Counted from the first letter of the stretch, positions 9,681-18,310 are shown. The stretch is 64,000 nt of DNA from an uncultured Litoreibacter sp. (GCA_947492995.1 CANLOU010000001.1:1301326-1365325), one strand, 5' to 3'. A program made the numbers and translations. Notes: a model not told the origin generated them from the letters alone.

Positions 9681-10049
9681 CTAAAGCTCTTCGGCATTGC
9701 CCGGAATGATCCGCTCCACCGTTCCTCTGGGGTCGCCACTGGCAAGATCGAACATCGCCAAGCCGGAGGGCGTCTTGACCACTTTGGTGCAGCTGTTCTT
9801 TGGGCCGTTTTCCCAATCAACGCAGTAACTGCCCTCCTTGAGTGACCAGGTCCCCCGCAGTTCGGGTCCTTCTGGTAGGTTGGCTGCGGCCCGCCCATCG
9901 GCCCCATAAAAGACTGGTGCGGTCCCGTTCGGTGTCGCAACATAGACGGTGTTGCCGGTCAGAAGCGCGTCCAGCTGTGCCTCCGACATTTGAGTTTCCG
10001 CATGTGCCGCCGTGGCTGCCAGTAAACTTACCATTGCAAGACCTCTCAT
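9681..10049 (-). CDS. Small periplasmic protein, unknown function
   Basis: 122 residues if started at MRGLAMVSLLAATAAHA, which is a classical signal peptide cut after AHA; an upstream in-frame ATG would put charged residues ahead of it. The mature part has two Cys in SYCVDWENGPKNSC and the sequence LRGTWSLKEGSYCVDW, resembling small lipocalin-like or DUF995-type periplasmic proteins, but I cannot name the family firmly. It is divergent from the MarR gene and shares the palindromic operator region, so it is the likely regulated target. Confidence 0.7.
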   Translation of the reverse strand: MRGLAMVSLLAATAAHAETQMSEAQLDALLTGNTVYVATPNGTAPVFYGADGRAAANLPEGPELRGTWSLKEGSYCVDWENGPKNSCTKVVKTPSGLAMFDLASGDPRGTVERIIPGNAEEL

Positions 10050-10063
10050 TTTAGTTCTCCGTA

Positions 10064-10123
10064 TGTAGGTTGAATAAATAGACAAGTAGGTTGACTAAAT
10101 AAGATAGTCAACCTACTTGTCTA
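10064..10123. promoter_or_regulatory. Inverted-repeat operator between MarR gene and divergent periplasmic gene
   Basis: A perfect 19-bp inverted repeat, TAGACAAGTAGGTTGACTA (10079-10097) and its complement (10105-10123), with a 7-bp spacer. Each arm is itself a near-palindrome TAGxCAA-N5-TTGxCTA, the usual shape of one MarR-dimer site. A third, degraded half (GTAGGTTGAATAAATA) begins at 10065. The arms lie 18 bases before the MarR ATG and 30 bases before the divergent start, fitting repression of both genes. Confidence 0.75.
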
Positions 10124-10140
10124 AAAAAGATGAGATGTGA

Positions 10141-10569
10141 ATGACCGACCGCCCCGACCATGTTGGCGCTGACCTTTGGATGGCCTTCAAAGCCTATGAG
10201 GCGGCCATGTATGAACGCGTGGCACAGTTGGAATTCGAAGACATTACCGTCGCCGACAGCGACGTGTTGGTCCAGATCGGCCCTGAAGGGCAAAGCATGG
10301 TCACCATCGCGTCCGCGCGTGGAGTCTCAAAGCAAGCCATTCAGGGGCAGGTGAAGAGCCTTGTTTCGCGGGGCTATGTCCAAGTGCGCCCGGACCCGTC
10401 AGACGCCCGCGCCAAGCGGGTCACCCATACGGAGAAAGGGCGCAAACTGGTCGCCGCCCTTGCCGACATCAAGCGCGACCTGCATGCGGAGGTTGAGGCC
10501 AACCTTGGGGCAGACCGGCTTGCGCTGCTGCGTGACATGCTCTCGCAGGTCGTGGCGAGCACGCGCTAA
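10141..10569 (+). CDS. MarR-family winged-helix transcriptional regulator
   Basis: 142 residues. The winged HTH is seen in SMVTIASARGVSKQAIQGQVKSLVSRGYV followed by a wing with DPSDARAKRVTHTEKGR, the classic MarR D-x-R-(A/x)-x-x-(V)-x-L/H-T-x-x-G signature. Flanking helices give the dimer interface. It probably represses itself and the divergent periplasmic gene via the inverted repeats between them. No ligand can be deduced. There are no Cys in the N-terminal helix, so it is not an OhrR-type peroxide sensor by sequence. Confidence 0.88.
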   Translation: MTDRPDHVGADLWMAFKAYEAAMYERVAQLEFEDITVADSDVLVQIGPEGQSMVTIASARGVSKQAIQGQVKSLVSRGYVQVRPDPSDARAKRVTHTEKGRKLVAALADIKRDLHAEVEANLGADRLALLRDMLSQVVASTR

Positions 10570-10638
10570 AATCCGGTCGCGCTGAGCGTCGCTTTGCGCG
10601 AAACTGCCGCCAATGACCGACCAGGCAGGAGACACGCA

Positions 10639-11103
10639 GTGGCCTCAGAGATTGACGACACAGACGCCCGCATCTTGACGGTGTTGCAAAAGCAAGGCCG
10701 TATCTCGAATGCTGATTTAGCCGAGAAGGTGAACCTGTCGGCCTCGGCCTGCCACCGTCGCGTGGCGCGGCTGGAGCGCGACCAGATCATCCGCGACTAC
10801 GTGGCCCTGCTGGATCCGCGCAAGGTGGACCGCCCCACCACGGTGTTCGTCGAAATCACGTTAAGCGGGCAGGCCGACGAGGTGCTGGACGCCTTTGAAC
10901 GCGAGGTGCGGCTGATCCCCGAGGTGCTGGAATGCCACCTGATGGCGGGCACGGCGGATTACCTGCTGAAAGTGGTGGCCGCCGACACCGAAGACTTCGC
11001 CCGCATCCATCGCCGGTCTTTGGCGCGGCTGCCCGGCGTGGCGCAGATGCAATCCAGCTTTGCGCTGCGCACGGTGTTCAAAACCACCGCGTTGCCAGTC
11101 TAG
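10639..11103 (+). CDS. Lrp/AsnC-family transcriptional regulator
   Basis: 154 residues from GTG at 10639, chosen because AGGAG lies nine bases upstream and the length then fits Lrp; an earlier TTG frame adds 15 unlikely residues. HTH about residues 8-50 (DDTDARILTVLQKQGRISNADLAEKVNLS) and an RAM ligand-binding/oligomer domain after residue 65 (EVLECHLMAGTADYLLKVVA). The stop overlaps the end of the convergent azlD by 4 bp. In Bacillus an Lrp-like protein (AzlB) represses azlCD, so control of the neighbouring exporter genes is a reasonable inference. Confidence 0.9.
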   Translation: MASEIDDTDARILTVLQKQGRISNADLAEKVNLSASACHRRVARLERDQIIRDYVALLDPRKVDRPTTVFVEITLSGQADEVLDAFEREVRLIPEVLECHLMAGTADYLLKVVAADTEDFARIHRRSLARLPGVAQMQSSFALRTVFKTTALPV

Positions 11104-11429
11104 CCCAGCAGGTAGGCCAGCCCATAGAAGGTTGCCGCCCCCGACAGCATCGCCCAGATCACGCCCTTGGTGGCATAACCCACGCCCACGGTGACTGCGG
11201 CGGCGGCCAGCCATTCGGGGCTGATGTGCCCGCCTTCGGACGCGGGCCACAAGATCAACGGCGCCACCAGCCCCGGCAGGATTGCCACCGATGTGTAGCG
11301 CAGATGGCGCAGCACCCAAGGCGGCATGTTGCGGCGGCCGATAAGGCCCAAAAATGAGAACCGGATCACGAAGGTGCCGACCCCAAGGGCCGCAATGATC
11401 CCCCAAATCTGCGCGTCGGAATAGGTCAT
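11100..11429 (-). CDS. azlD: AzlD-family branched-chain amino acid export subunit
   Basis: 109 residues starting MTYSDAQIWGIIAALGVGTF; the ATG overlaps the azlC stop as ATGA. Four hydrophobic segments, with FVIRFSFLGLIGRRNMPPWVLRHLRYTSVAILPGLVAPLIL, the most conserved part of the AzlD (DUF931-like) family. With AzlC it forms an inner-membrane exporter for branched-chain amino acids or analogues (LIV-E family). The open frame extends further upstream, but only as a shadow of azlC. Confidence 0.88.
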   Translation of the reverse strand: MTYSDAQIWGIIAALGVGTFVIRFSFLGLIGRRNMPPWVLRHLRYTSVAILPGLVAPLILWPASEGGHISPEWLAAAAVTVGVGYATKGVIWAMLSGAATFYGLAYLLG

Positions 11430-12124
11430 TGCATCCGCCTTTCGACCTCGGCCCCCACCATCATGGCGCAGGTGGCCGCGATCAGCAGGCCAAGGTTCAG
11501 CGGCACCCAATGCAAGGCCAAGGCCATGACGATGGACACCAAAGCGGCGGCGATATGCGCCGCGGTGCGCAAGGCAGGCGCCACCATGGCCAGAAACGCG
11601 ATGGGCAGAACAAAATCCAGGCTGAACTCGGTCGGGATGCGGTCCCCGATGACCGCGCCCAGATATGTCCCCCCATACCATAACGGGCAGATCGGGGTGG
11701 AGACCCCGGCGAAATAGGCGATCTTGTGGGCCAGCGACATGTGCGGCTGCGCCTCAAATTCCGTCGCCGACATGGCGTAGCTCTGATCCACCAGGAAATA
11801 GGAAATCACGGCGCGCTGCCACAGCGTGGCCTCCCCCAGATGCGGCGTGATCGACGCGGAATACATCGCCATGCGCAGGTTCACCGCCAATGCCGAGGCC
11901 AGCACCACAAGGATCGGCGCGGTCTCGGACATGAATTGCAAGGCCGCAAATTGCGACGCACCTGCCACCACCAACACCGAGAAGCCCATAACCTGGCTTA
12001 GGGGCAGGCCAGCCTCGGTTGCCACCACCCCGAACAGCACCGCAAAGGGGATCACAACGATGACGAAGGGCAGCGCCCGCGCAAGCCCGCGCCAATAGGT
12101 CGATTTCGTGGTGGAAGAGGCCAT
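11426..12124 (-). CDS. azlC: AzlC-family branched-chain amino acid permease
   Basis: 232 residues with about six membrane segments. LPLSQVMGFSVLVVAGASQFAALQFM and YFLVDQSYAMSATEF are characteristic of AzlC/YgaZ permeases. First gene of the two-gene azlCD operon, translationally coupled (4-bp overlap). Divergent from fdhD with about 60 bp between starts. Role: export of excess valine, leucine or isoleucine, or related amino acids; substrate not proven by sequence. Confidence 0.9.
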   Translation of the reverse strand: MASSTTKSTYWRGLARALPFVIVVIPFAVLFGVVATEAGLPLSQVMGFSVLVVAGASQFAALQFMSETAPILVVLASALAVNLRMAMYSASITPHLGEATLWQRAVISYFLVDQSYAMSATEFEAQPHMSLAHKIAYFAGVSTPICPLWYGGTYLGAVIGDRIPTEFSLDFVLPIAFLAMVAPALRTAAHIAAALVSIVMALALHWVPLNLGLLIAATCAMMVGAEVERRMQ

Positions 12125-12183
12125 TTGCCCGCCCTATGGTCAGTGGTGTCCCGCAAAGGACCGCAGCGGCTGAGGAAGGTCAA

Positions 12184-13059
12184 ATGCCAAATCGTGATGC
12201 CAGCTATTTGATTGCGCCCGACCCCGCCGCCAAGGGGCTTACCCGGGCCGTGATGGGCACGGATCACGAGGGCAACCCCCGCCGGATCAACGTGGTCGAG
12301 GAGCGGCCGCTGACAATCTATTTGAACGCTCGCGAAATTGTAACCGCCATGACCATTGGGGACTACCCCGACTATCTGGCGCTGGGATTTTTGCGCAATC
12401 AGGCGATGTTGTCGGATGCGGATGTGGTCACCGGGGTGGAGTATGACGAAGAGCTTGGCGTGGTGGTGGTCCGCACAGAGGTGGAGACCGACCACGAGGA
12501 AAAGCTCGCCAAAAAGACCCGCACCTCGGGCTGCGCGGTGGGCACCGTCTTTGGCGACATGATGGCGGAGCTGGAAGGGCTGACCCTACCTGCGGCACAG
12601 ATCAAAACCTCCGACCTGTATGCGCTGGCCGCCACGATCAACACGACGCCCAGCCTCTATCTGGATGCGGGTGCGATCCACGGCACGGTGCTGTGCCAAG
12701 GCGCGCGGCCATTGGTCTATATGGAAGATGTGGGCCGCCATAATGCGGTTGATAAGGTCGCGGGCTGGATGTTGTCCGAGGGCACTGACCCCGCCGATAA
12801 AACGCTCTACACCACGGGGCGACTGACCTCCGAGATGGTGATGAAATGCGCGGCAATGGGCATCCCGGTGTTGGTGTCTCGCTCGGGCTTTACCGCTTGG
12901 GGCGTCGAGCTGGCACAGCAAGTCGGGCTGACATTGATAGGCCGGATGCGTGGACAACGCTTCATGTGTCTTGCGGGGGAAGGCCGTCTCGTGTGGGACG
13001 CCGATATGTCGCAAGTCTCACAAGATCCAAAACGCGCCCGCAGAAAGAGCGCGACATGA
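12184..13059 (+). CDS. fdhD: Formate dehydrogenase accessory sulfurtransferase FdhD
   Basis: 291 residues from the ATG at 12184, preceded by GAGGAAGGT; the frame is open 48 bases further upstream but without a better start. Conserved features: EERPLTIYLNAREIVTAMTIGDYPDYLALGFL, the cysteine loop TSGCAVGT, and VYMEDVGRHNAVDKVAGW. FdhD passes sulfur from IscS to the molybdenum cofactor before insertion into formate dehydrogenase. E. coli has a C-x-x-C loop; here only the first Cys remains. First gene of a same-strand molybdenum-cofactor run. No formate dehydrogenase structural genes are in the window. Confidence 0.95.
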   Translation: MPNRDASYLIAPDPAAKGLTRAVMGTDHEGNPRRINVVEERPLTIYLNAREIVTAMTIGDYPDYLALGFLRNQAMLSDADVVTGVEYDEELGVVVVRTEVETDHEEKLAKKTRTSGCAVGTVFGDMMAELEGLTLPAAQIKTSDLYALAATINTTPSLYLDAGAIHGTVLCQGARPLVYMEDVGRHNAVDKVAGWMLSEGTDPADKTLYTTGRLTSEMVMKCAAMGIPVLVSRSGFTAWGVELAQQVGLTLIGRMRGQRFMCLAGEGRLVWDADMSQVSQDPKRARRKSAT

Positions 13060-13103
13060 CCGTTTCATCTTGGCCAAAATACCGCCCCCGGAGGGCCGGT
13101 TAA

Positions 13104-13706
13104 ATGCAGCAACCCGCAGGTGTCATTCTGGCGGGCGGCCAATCCCGCCGCATGGGCGGCGGGGACAAGGGTTTTCTGCGCCTTGGCGCCAAAACCCTTT
13201 TGGGTCACGTCATCGACCGGCTGGCACCGCAGGTTGCGGAGCTGGTGGTAAATGCCAACGGGGATCCCACACGGTTCGATGTCGATTTGCCAATTGTTGC
13301 TGACAGCATTGACGGCTTCGCGGGTCCATTGGCGGGCGTGTTGGCAGGGATGGATTGGGCGGCAGAGCGAGGGCACGACCATATTGTGACCGCGGCGGCT
13401 GATACGCCCTTCTTTCCGTGCGATCTGGTGCCGCGGCTTGTGCAAGCGGCCGAGACCAACCCGATTGCTCTGGCTGCAACGCCAGACCCAAAGCGGGGCC
13501 TGTCGCGCCACCCAACCTTTGGGCTTTGGCCGGTTGCGTTGCGCGATGACCTGCGCGTGGCGCTCCAGGATGGCGTGCGCAAAGTGGTGCAATGGACCGA
13601 TCAGCATGGCACGGCATTGGCCGAATTCGGCGTCGATCCGTTTGACCCGTTCTTCAACGTGAACACGCCTGACGACATGGCGCGGGCCGAGGGGTTTTTG
13701 GCATGA
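13104..13706 (+). CDS. mobA: Molybdenum cofactor guanylyltransferase
   Basis: 200 residues. GVILAGGQSRRMGGGDKGFLRLG (residues 7-29, shown by its LAGGxSxRMGxxDK core) is the GTP-binding signature, and AAADTPFFPCDLVPRL holds the metal-binding Asp. It adds GMP to molybdopterin to give the bis-MGD form used by DMSO-reductase-family enzymes such as formate dehydrogenase. Overlaps mobB by 4 bp (ATGA). Separated from fdhD by a short GC-rich segment with CCCCCGGAGGG. Confidence 0.95.
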   Translation: MQQPAGVILAGGQSRRMGGGDKGFLRLGAKTLLGHVIDRLAPQVAELVVNANGDPTRFDVDLPIVADSIDGFAGPLAGVLAGMDWAAERGHDHIVTAAADTPFFPCDLVPRLVQAAETNPIALAATPDPKRGLSRHPTFGLWPVALRDDLRVALQDGVRKVVQWTDQHGTALAEFGVDPFDPFFNVNTPDDMARAEGFLA

Positions 13707-14197
13707 ATGTTTTTGGTGTGGTTGGCTGGAAGAACTCCGGCAAGACCGGGTTGATGGAGCGGCTGGTTGCAGAATTTGTGGCGCGCGGGCTGACGGTCTC
13801 GACCTTGAAACACGCCCATCACAGCTTTGACGTGGACAGACCGGGTAAGGACAGCGACCGGCACCGCGTGGCCGGGGCGCATCAGGTGATGCTGGCCTCG
13901 GCCAACCGCTGGGCCTTGATGACCGAGCTACGCGGCGCGGATGAGCCGCCATTGGCGGTGCTGTTGGAAAAGCTCTCGCCGGTCGATCTGGTTCTGGTGG
14001 AGGGCTACAAGCGCGACGCCCACGCGAAGATCGAGGCGCATCGCAAGGAAACCGGCCAGCCCCTGATCGCGCCAGATGACCCGACCATCCGCGCCGTGGC
14101 CAGCAACGAGGTGTTGGGAGGCCTTGATCTGCCGGTTCTCGACTTGGACGACACCGCAGGCATCGCCGATTTCATTGCGGCCGAGCTGGACCTGTGA
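13703..14197 (+). CDS. mobB: Molybdopterin-guanine dinucleotide biosynthesis protein B
   Basis: 164 residues. GVVGWKNSGKTGLMERLV is a Walker A P-loop near the N-terminus; LKHAHHSFDVDRPGKDSDRHR and DLVLVEGYKRDAHAKIE are the typical MobB motifs. MobB is a GTPase that assists MobA. Start and stop both overlap the neighbouring genes (ATGA with mobA, GTGA with the next), so the three are translationally coupled. Confidence 0.95.
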   Translation: MNVFGVVGWKNSGKTGLMERLVAEFVARGLTVSTLKHAHHSFDVDRPGKDSDRHRVAGAHQVMLASANRWALMTELRGADEPPLAVLLEKLSPVDLVLVEGYKRDAHAKIEAHRKETGQPLIAPDDPTIRAVASNEVLGGLDLPVLDLDDTAGIADFIAAELDL

Positions 14198-16302
14198 GCC
14201 TGTTTGACACCTATATCATGGTGGACTGGTCGGGTGGAAACGACCGGGGGGCCTCGCCCAAAGAAGACGCGATATGGGCCTGTGTTGCGCGGGCCGATGG
14301 CGCGGATGCGCCGGTCTACCTGCGCAACAGGCAAACCGCCGAGGAGTGGCTGACCGGGGCATTGCAAAGCGAGTTGGATCGCGGAAACCGCGTCTGCGCT
14401 GGCTTTGATTTCCCGTTCGGCTATCCTCGTGGATTCTGCCAGGCGCTGACCGGTACGGTGGACCCATTGGCCTTGTGGGACTGGTTTGAAGAGCGCATCG
14501 AAGATGCCCCCAAAGCAAATAACCGGTGTCAGGTTGCCTCGGACATCAATGGTCTTTTTGACGGCATTGGGCCGTTCTGGGGCAACCCGTTTAAGAACCG
14601 TGAGTTTGAGCATCTGCCGCGTCGGGGGCTGGCGCGGACGAACAAGAACTTCCCCGAGAAAAGGGCGGTCGAGCAACAGGCGAAGGGCAGCTTTGCCTGC
14701 TGGCAAATGTCCGGTGTCGGGTCGGTTGGATCGCAAGTGATGATGGGGCTTCCGGTGTTGGCGCGGCTGCGGCGGGCGTTTGCGGGGCGGGTGGGGGTTT
14801 GGCCGTTTGAGGGGGAAAAACGTGACATCTGCTTTTTGGAAATCTGGCCATCTTTGATTGCCGACGAGATCGCGGCGCAACGGCTGGCGGGAGAGAAGAA
14901 AGACGCGGCGCAAGTTCGGGTTCTGGCGCAGGCCATGGCTGCATTAGACAGCGCGGATGCGCTGGGTGACATGCTGGCTTTGGGGCGGGCAAACGACGGC
15001 GAGGGCTCCATTTTTGGAGTTGGTGCGGAAGACAAACTGTGCGCGGCGGCGCGGGGCGGAGGGCGTTTGGCCAATGATTGTTTTGCGCTTCCTGCGGGCG
15101 TTGATTGGACCCCTGTCGAGGACGCGCTGGATGCATTGCGAGGGGCGTTGAAGCCAGTTGCGCCTTGTGAAGAAATACCTGTTTTCAATGCGTTAAGGAG
15201 AGTGTTGGCTGGTGACGTACTGGCGCGGCGGGCCAATCCTCCGGCGGCAAACTCGGCGATTGATGGGTATGGGTTTGCCTACAAAAGCATGGCCAAGACC
15301 ATGCCGCTGACCGATGGCAGGGCCGCGGCGGGGGCCGGGTTTTCCGGCAAAGTTCCAAAGGGTCGCGCGATCCGCATTCTGACGGGCGCAGTGCTGCCGG
15401 AGGGTGTGGATACGGTCGTGATGCAGGAAGAATGTGACCTGTCCCAACAGGGGTTTGTGCGATTTGAGGCGGCGGTGAAGGCCGGGCAGAACACACGTGA
15501 GGCCGGAGAGGACGTTAACCAAGGTGAACAAGCGTTCACCAAGGGGCGACGGCTGGCGGCGCAGGACCTCGCGCTGCTGACTGCGCTGGGGATTTCAGAG
15601 GTCGCGGTACACAAACCGCTGCGGGTCGGGGTGTTGTCCACCGGCGACGAGCTGGTCGATGCGGGGCCCGATATGCCCAGCGACCGAACCTTTGACGCCA
15701 ACCGCCCGATGTTGCTGGGTTTGGCGTCGGGATGGGGCTGCGCGGCGGTTGATTTAGGCCATGTGCGCGATGACCGCGATGCGTTGAGAACGCGTTTGAA
15801 CGAGGCCAAGACCCGCTGTGATGTGGTGCTGACCTCGGGCGGGGCATCGGCGGGGGACGCCGATCACGTATCTGCGCTTTTGTCGAGCGAGGGCACGCTA
15901 ACGCATTGGCGTATCGCGATAAAACCGGGGCGACCATTGGCGTTGGCGATGTGGGACGGCATGCCGGTCTTTGGCCTGCCGGGCAACCCTGTGGCCGCTT
16001 TCGTGTGCAGCCTTATCTTTGCGCGGCCTGCCCTGTCTGTTATGGGCGGGGCCGGGTGGTCCGACCCGCAGGGGTTCATGGTCCCGGCGGCGTTCTCGAA
16101 ATCAAAAAAGCGCGGACGGCGCGAGTATTTGCGGGCGCGGATGACTGAGGCCGGGGCCGTTGAGGTGTTTGCGTCGGAAGGGTCCGGGCGCATTTCGGGA
16201 CTGAGCTGGGCCGAGGGGCTGGTCGAGCTGGACGACGGCGCAAGGGACATCAAGAAGGGCGATTTGGTGCGCTATTTGCCCTTTGGCAGCTTCGGATTGT
16301 GA
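14194..16302 (+). CDS. Fusion protein: DUF429/RNase H-fold-like domain + MoeA molybdenum transferase
   Basis: 702 residues from GTG. Residues about 1-300 begin FDTYIMVDWSGGNDRG and contain CAGFDFPFGYPRGF and ICFLEIWPSLIADE, resembling the DUF429-type predicted RNase H-like fold (early acidic VDWSG, second acidic GFDFPFGYP). Residues about 325-700 are MoeA: RRVLAGDVLARRANPP, NSAIDGYGF at 353, GVLSTGDELVD, TSGGASAGDADHV and VFGLPGNPVAAFV. MoeA inserts molybdate into adenylylated molybdopterin. Coupled to mobB by a 4-bp GTGA overlap. The role of the N-terminal domain is unknown; it may be regulatory or a separate nuclease-like activity. Confidence 0.85.
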   Translation: MSLFDTYIMVDWSGGNDRGASPKEDAIWACVARADGADAPVYLRNRQTAEEWLTGALQSELDRGNRVCAGFDFPFGYPRGFCQALTGTVDPLALWDWFEERIEDAPKANNRCQVASDINGLFDGIGPFWGNPFKNREFEHLPRRGLARTNKNFPEKRAVEQQAKGSFACWQMSGVGSVGSQVMMGLPVLARLRRAFAGRVGVWPFEGEKRDICFLEIWPSLIADEIAAQRLAGEKKDAAQVRVLAQAMAALDSADALGDMLALGRANDGEGSIFGVGAEDKLCAAARGGGRLANDCFALPAGVDWTPVEDALDALRGALKPVAPCEEIPVFNALRRVLAGDVLARRANPPAANSAIDGYGFAYKSMAKTMPLTDGRAAAGAGFSGKVPKGRAIRILTGAVLPEGVDTVVMQEECDLSQQGFVRFEAAVKAGQNTREAGEDVNQGEQAFTKGRRLAAQDLALLTALGISEVAVHKPLRVGVLSTGDELVDAGPDMPSDRTFDANRPMLLGLASGWGCAAVDLGHVRDDRDALRTRLNEAKTRCDVVLTSGGASAGDADHVSALLSSEGTLTHWRIAIKPGRPLALAMWDGMPVFGLPGNPVAAFVCSLIFARPALSVMGGAGWSDPQGFMVPAAFSKSKKRGRREYLRARMTEAGAVEVFASEGSGRISGLSWAEGLVELDDGARDIKKGDLVRYLPFGSFGL

Positions 16303-16377
16303 GCCGCAAAGGTTAACGCGCGGGCAAATGTGTATTTCATATGTATTTGATGTGTATTTCATGCGCATGTGAGTCTG

Positions 16378-16478
16378 AGGAGCAGCTGCGCTGCGCATGA
16401 TGTTTTTGCGTTCTTGGGGGAGTTTCACTCCCCCGCCACGCGGGCAACCCCCTCAGGATATTTCTGAACGCAGGAAAG
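16378..16478. repeat. Dispersed intergenic repeat, copy A
   Basis: Contains CTGCGCTGCGCATGAT, a GGGGGAG-TTTCA-CTCCCCC hairpin, then GCGGGCAACCCCCTCAGGAT and ATTTCTGAACG. The same order of elements occurs at 20285-20380 and 29553-29650. The hairpin could serve as a bidirectional terminator between the convergent MoeA-fusion gene and the gene at 16507. Confidence 0.6.
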
Positions 16479-16506
16479 GGGACCGGCCGCGCCTGTTGGT
16501 TGGGCG

Positions 16507-17577
16507 TCAGTCGAACGTGCCCGCGACCCGGCCCAACAGCATGAAGGCGCGCGCGGTGCGGGTGTCGGCGAGGCGGGTGATGTCTGCGTCGCTGGCGATC
16601 TCGGCGAATTTGGCGAAGGTCTGATCGAAATGGCGCAGGAAGTGGTGGACCGCGTCACGGAAGATCGGATCGGCGCGCATCCGGCCTGAGGTCAGCGCCA
16701 GACCCGAGCGGTCATGGATACCGCCGATGCCGGAGATTTCCGTGCCGCGCTGGCCCTGGGCAAATTTGCGCCACAGCTCGGGCCGCGAGCGGTCGGGGCT
16801 GAGGTCATCCATATAGATGCCGTCATGGCTGAGCAGGGTGAGCACGTCCTGGCTGGCACGGATCAGCTTGCCGGAATTGTTGTCGGCCAAAGCGCGGCGC
16901 AGCTGGCGGAAGCCTTCGGCGTCATTTTCGTTTTCGGGGAAATTCAGCGCCCCGATGAAGTCATTGACCGAGAGCGCCGGCGCCAGATCCGCAGCCGGTG
17001 TGCCGAGCGCCAATGTGGGTTGGCTGTCGCCTTTGGGCACACCTTGCTGGATCAGCGCGGGCTGCGTGGGGGAGGCCGTGGGCAGCTTGGTTTCGCGCGA
17101 CGTCGCAAAGGTTGCGATCGCGCTTTCGGTCTGCTTTTGGCGGGCCACGATTTCGTCGAGCTTCTTTTCCACGGCGGGTTTCACCCCGATGGGGGTGTTT
17201 TGCGCCTGCGTGATATAGGCGTTGCGCATGGCATCAATGGCGGCCTGAAGGCGGATGCTTTCCTCGCGCATGATCTTGGCGGTCTTGACCACGGTGGCCC
17301 CGATCCAGATCAGCGCAATGGGCAGGAACACCGCCAGCATCGACAGCACGAAGCTGGCTTGCGTGCCTTCCTCCGCCGGGGGGCGGAGGAACACGAAATA
17401 CACCGCGACGCAGACCAGCCAGATAGTAGAGAGAATGATCGCGATGAGGTCAGCGGCCATCAGGCCGCGATCAGGGCGCGCATAGGCCCCAAGGCTCATC
17501 GGTTTGCCACCACCACCGGGCAGGCCCGTTTGGGACTGCTGGGGCGGGATCACCTCTTGGCTGGATTGGTCGCTCAT
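16507..17577 (-). CDS. Predicted inner-membrane protein, unknown function
   Basis: 356 residues. A proline/glycine-rich N-terminus (about 1-38) precedes two membrane segments (about 42-64 LIAIILSTIWLVCVAVYFVF and 75-95 LSMLAVFLPIALIWIGATVV). A helical, probably coiled-coil part follows (about 96-165, IMREESIRLQAAIDAMRNA), then a linker and an alpha-rich C-terminal domain (about 200-356, DFIGALNFPENENDAEGFRQL). I do not recognise a characterised family. It lies upstream-to-downstream after greA on the same strand (19-bp gap), so they may be cotranscribed. Confidence 0.8.
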   Translation of the reverse strand: MSDQSSQEVIPPQQSQTGLPGGGGKPMSLGAYARPDRGLMAADLIAIILSTIWLVCVAVYFVFLRPPAEEGTQASFVLSMLAVFLPIALIWIGATVVKTAKIMREESIRLQAAIDAMRNAYITQAQNTPIGVKPAVEKKLDEIVARQKQTESAIATFATSRETKLPTASPTQPALIQQGVPKGDSQPTLALGTPAADLAPALSVNDFIGALNFPENENDAEGFRQLRRALADNNSGKLIRASQDVLTLLSHDGIYMDDLSPDRSRPELWRKFAQGQRGTEISGIGGIHDRSGLALTSGRMRADPIFRDAVHHFLRHFDQTFAKFAEIASDADITRLADTRTARAFMLLGRVAGTFD

Positions 17578-17596
17578 CTCTCGCGGTCTTTCAGGG

Positions 17597-18067
17597 TTAG
17601 ATGTAGTTTACTTCTAGCACTTCATAATCCTTGGTCCCACCGGGGGTTTTCACCTCGATGCTATCGCCCTCTTCTTTGCCGATCAGGGCACGGGCCAGCG
17701 GCGAATTGATGTTCAGCAGGCCATTATGGATGTCGGCCTCCTGCTCGCCCACAATCTGGTAGGTTTTTTCTTCCTCGGTGTCCTCGTCGACCAGCTTCAC
17801 CGTCGCCCCGAATTTGACGGAGCCGGACATGGTGGAGGGGTCGATGACCTGCGCCAGCCCGATCATGCCTTCGAGTTCCTTGATGCGGCCCTCGATGAAG
17901 GACTGCTTTTCCTTGGCGGAGTGGTATTCGGCGTTCTCCGACAGGTCGCCATGCTCGCGGGCCTCCGCGATGGCGGTGATGATGGCGGGGCGCTCGACCA
18001 CCTTGAGGTTTTTCAATTCCGCGTCGAGGGCCTTGAAGCCGCGCGGGGTCATCGGGATCTTGTCCAT
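17597..18067 (-). CDS. greA: Transcription elongation factor GreA
   Basis: 156 residues, normal length. N-terminal coiled coil with the conserved acidic tip [20 protein letters not shown], and C-terminal FKBP-like domain ([21 protein letters not shown]). GreA binds RNA polymerase in the secondary channel and stimulates cleavage of backtracked RNA. Its own start is [14 protein letters not shown], about 100 bp from the downstream end of the lipoprotein gene. Confidence 0.97.
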   Translation of the reverse strand: MDKIPMTPRGFKALDAELKNLKVVERPAIITAIAEAREHGDLSENAEYHSAKEKQSFIEGRIKELEGMIGLAQVIDPSTMSGSVKFGATVKLVDEDTEEEKTYQIVGEQEADIHNGLLNINSPLARALIGKEEGDSIEVKTPGGTKDYEVLEVNYI

Positions 18068-18166
18068 GGTGTCCGTCTTCTTAATGGCGCGCCTGTCGCG
18101 GCGCAGTTAAATCACTTCACCCCGTGGGGTGTCTAATTGCAAGTTATGTAGACAGCGATTGCCCGC

Positions 18167-18310
18167 TTACGAGGTCTTGCGCACACCTATTTCGGCGCGG
18201 CCGGTGATGGAGATGCCGGTTTTGGCCTTGGGCTCGGGCGTCGTGGGCTCGCCATCGACGCCGCAGGCCGCCAGCAGCGTGGCAAGCGTGAGGAGGATGA
18301 TGCGGTTCAT
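18167..18310 (-). CDS. Very small lipoprotein coupled to argH
   Basis: 47 residues: [20 protein letters not shown] followed by a short Pro/Lys-rich tail. LLAAC is a lipobox, so Cys16 would be lipid-modified and the mature peptide only about 32 residues. The ATG overlaps the argH stop (ATGA), so translation is coupled. A tiny lipoprotein in this place next to argH is common in Rhodobacterales and resembles YifL-type lipoproteins beside lysA/dapF in enterobacteria. Function unknown. Confidence 0.85.
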   Translation of the reverse strand: MNRIILLTLATLLAACGVDGEPTTPEPKAKTGISITGRAEIGVRKTS

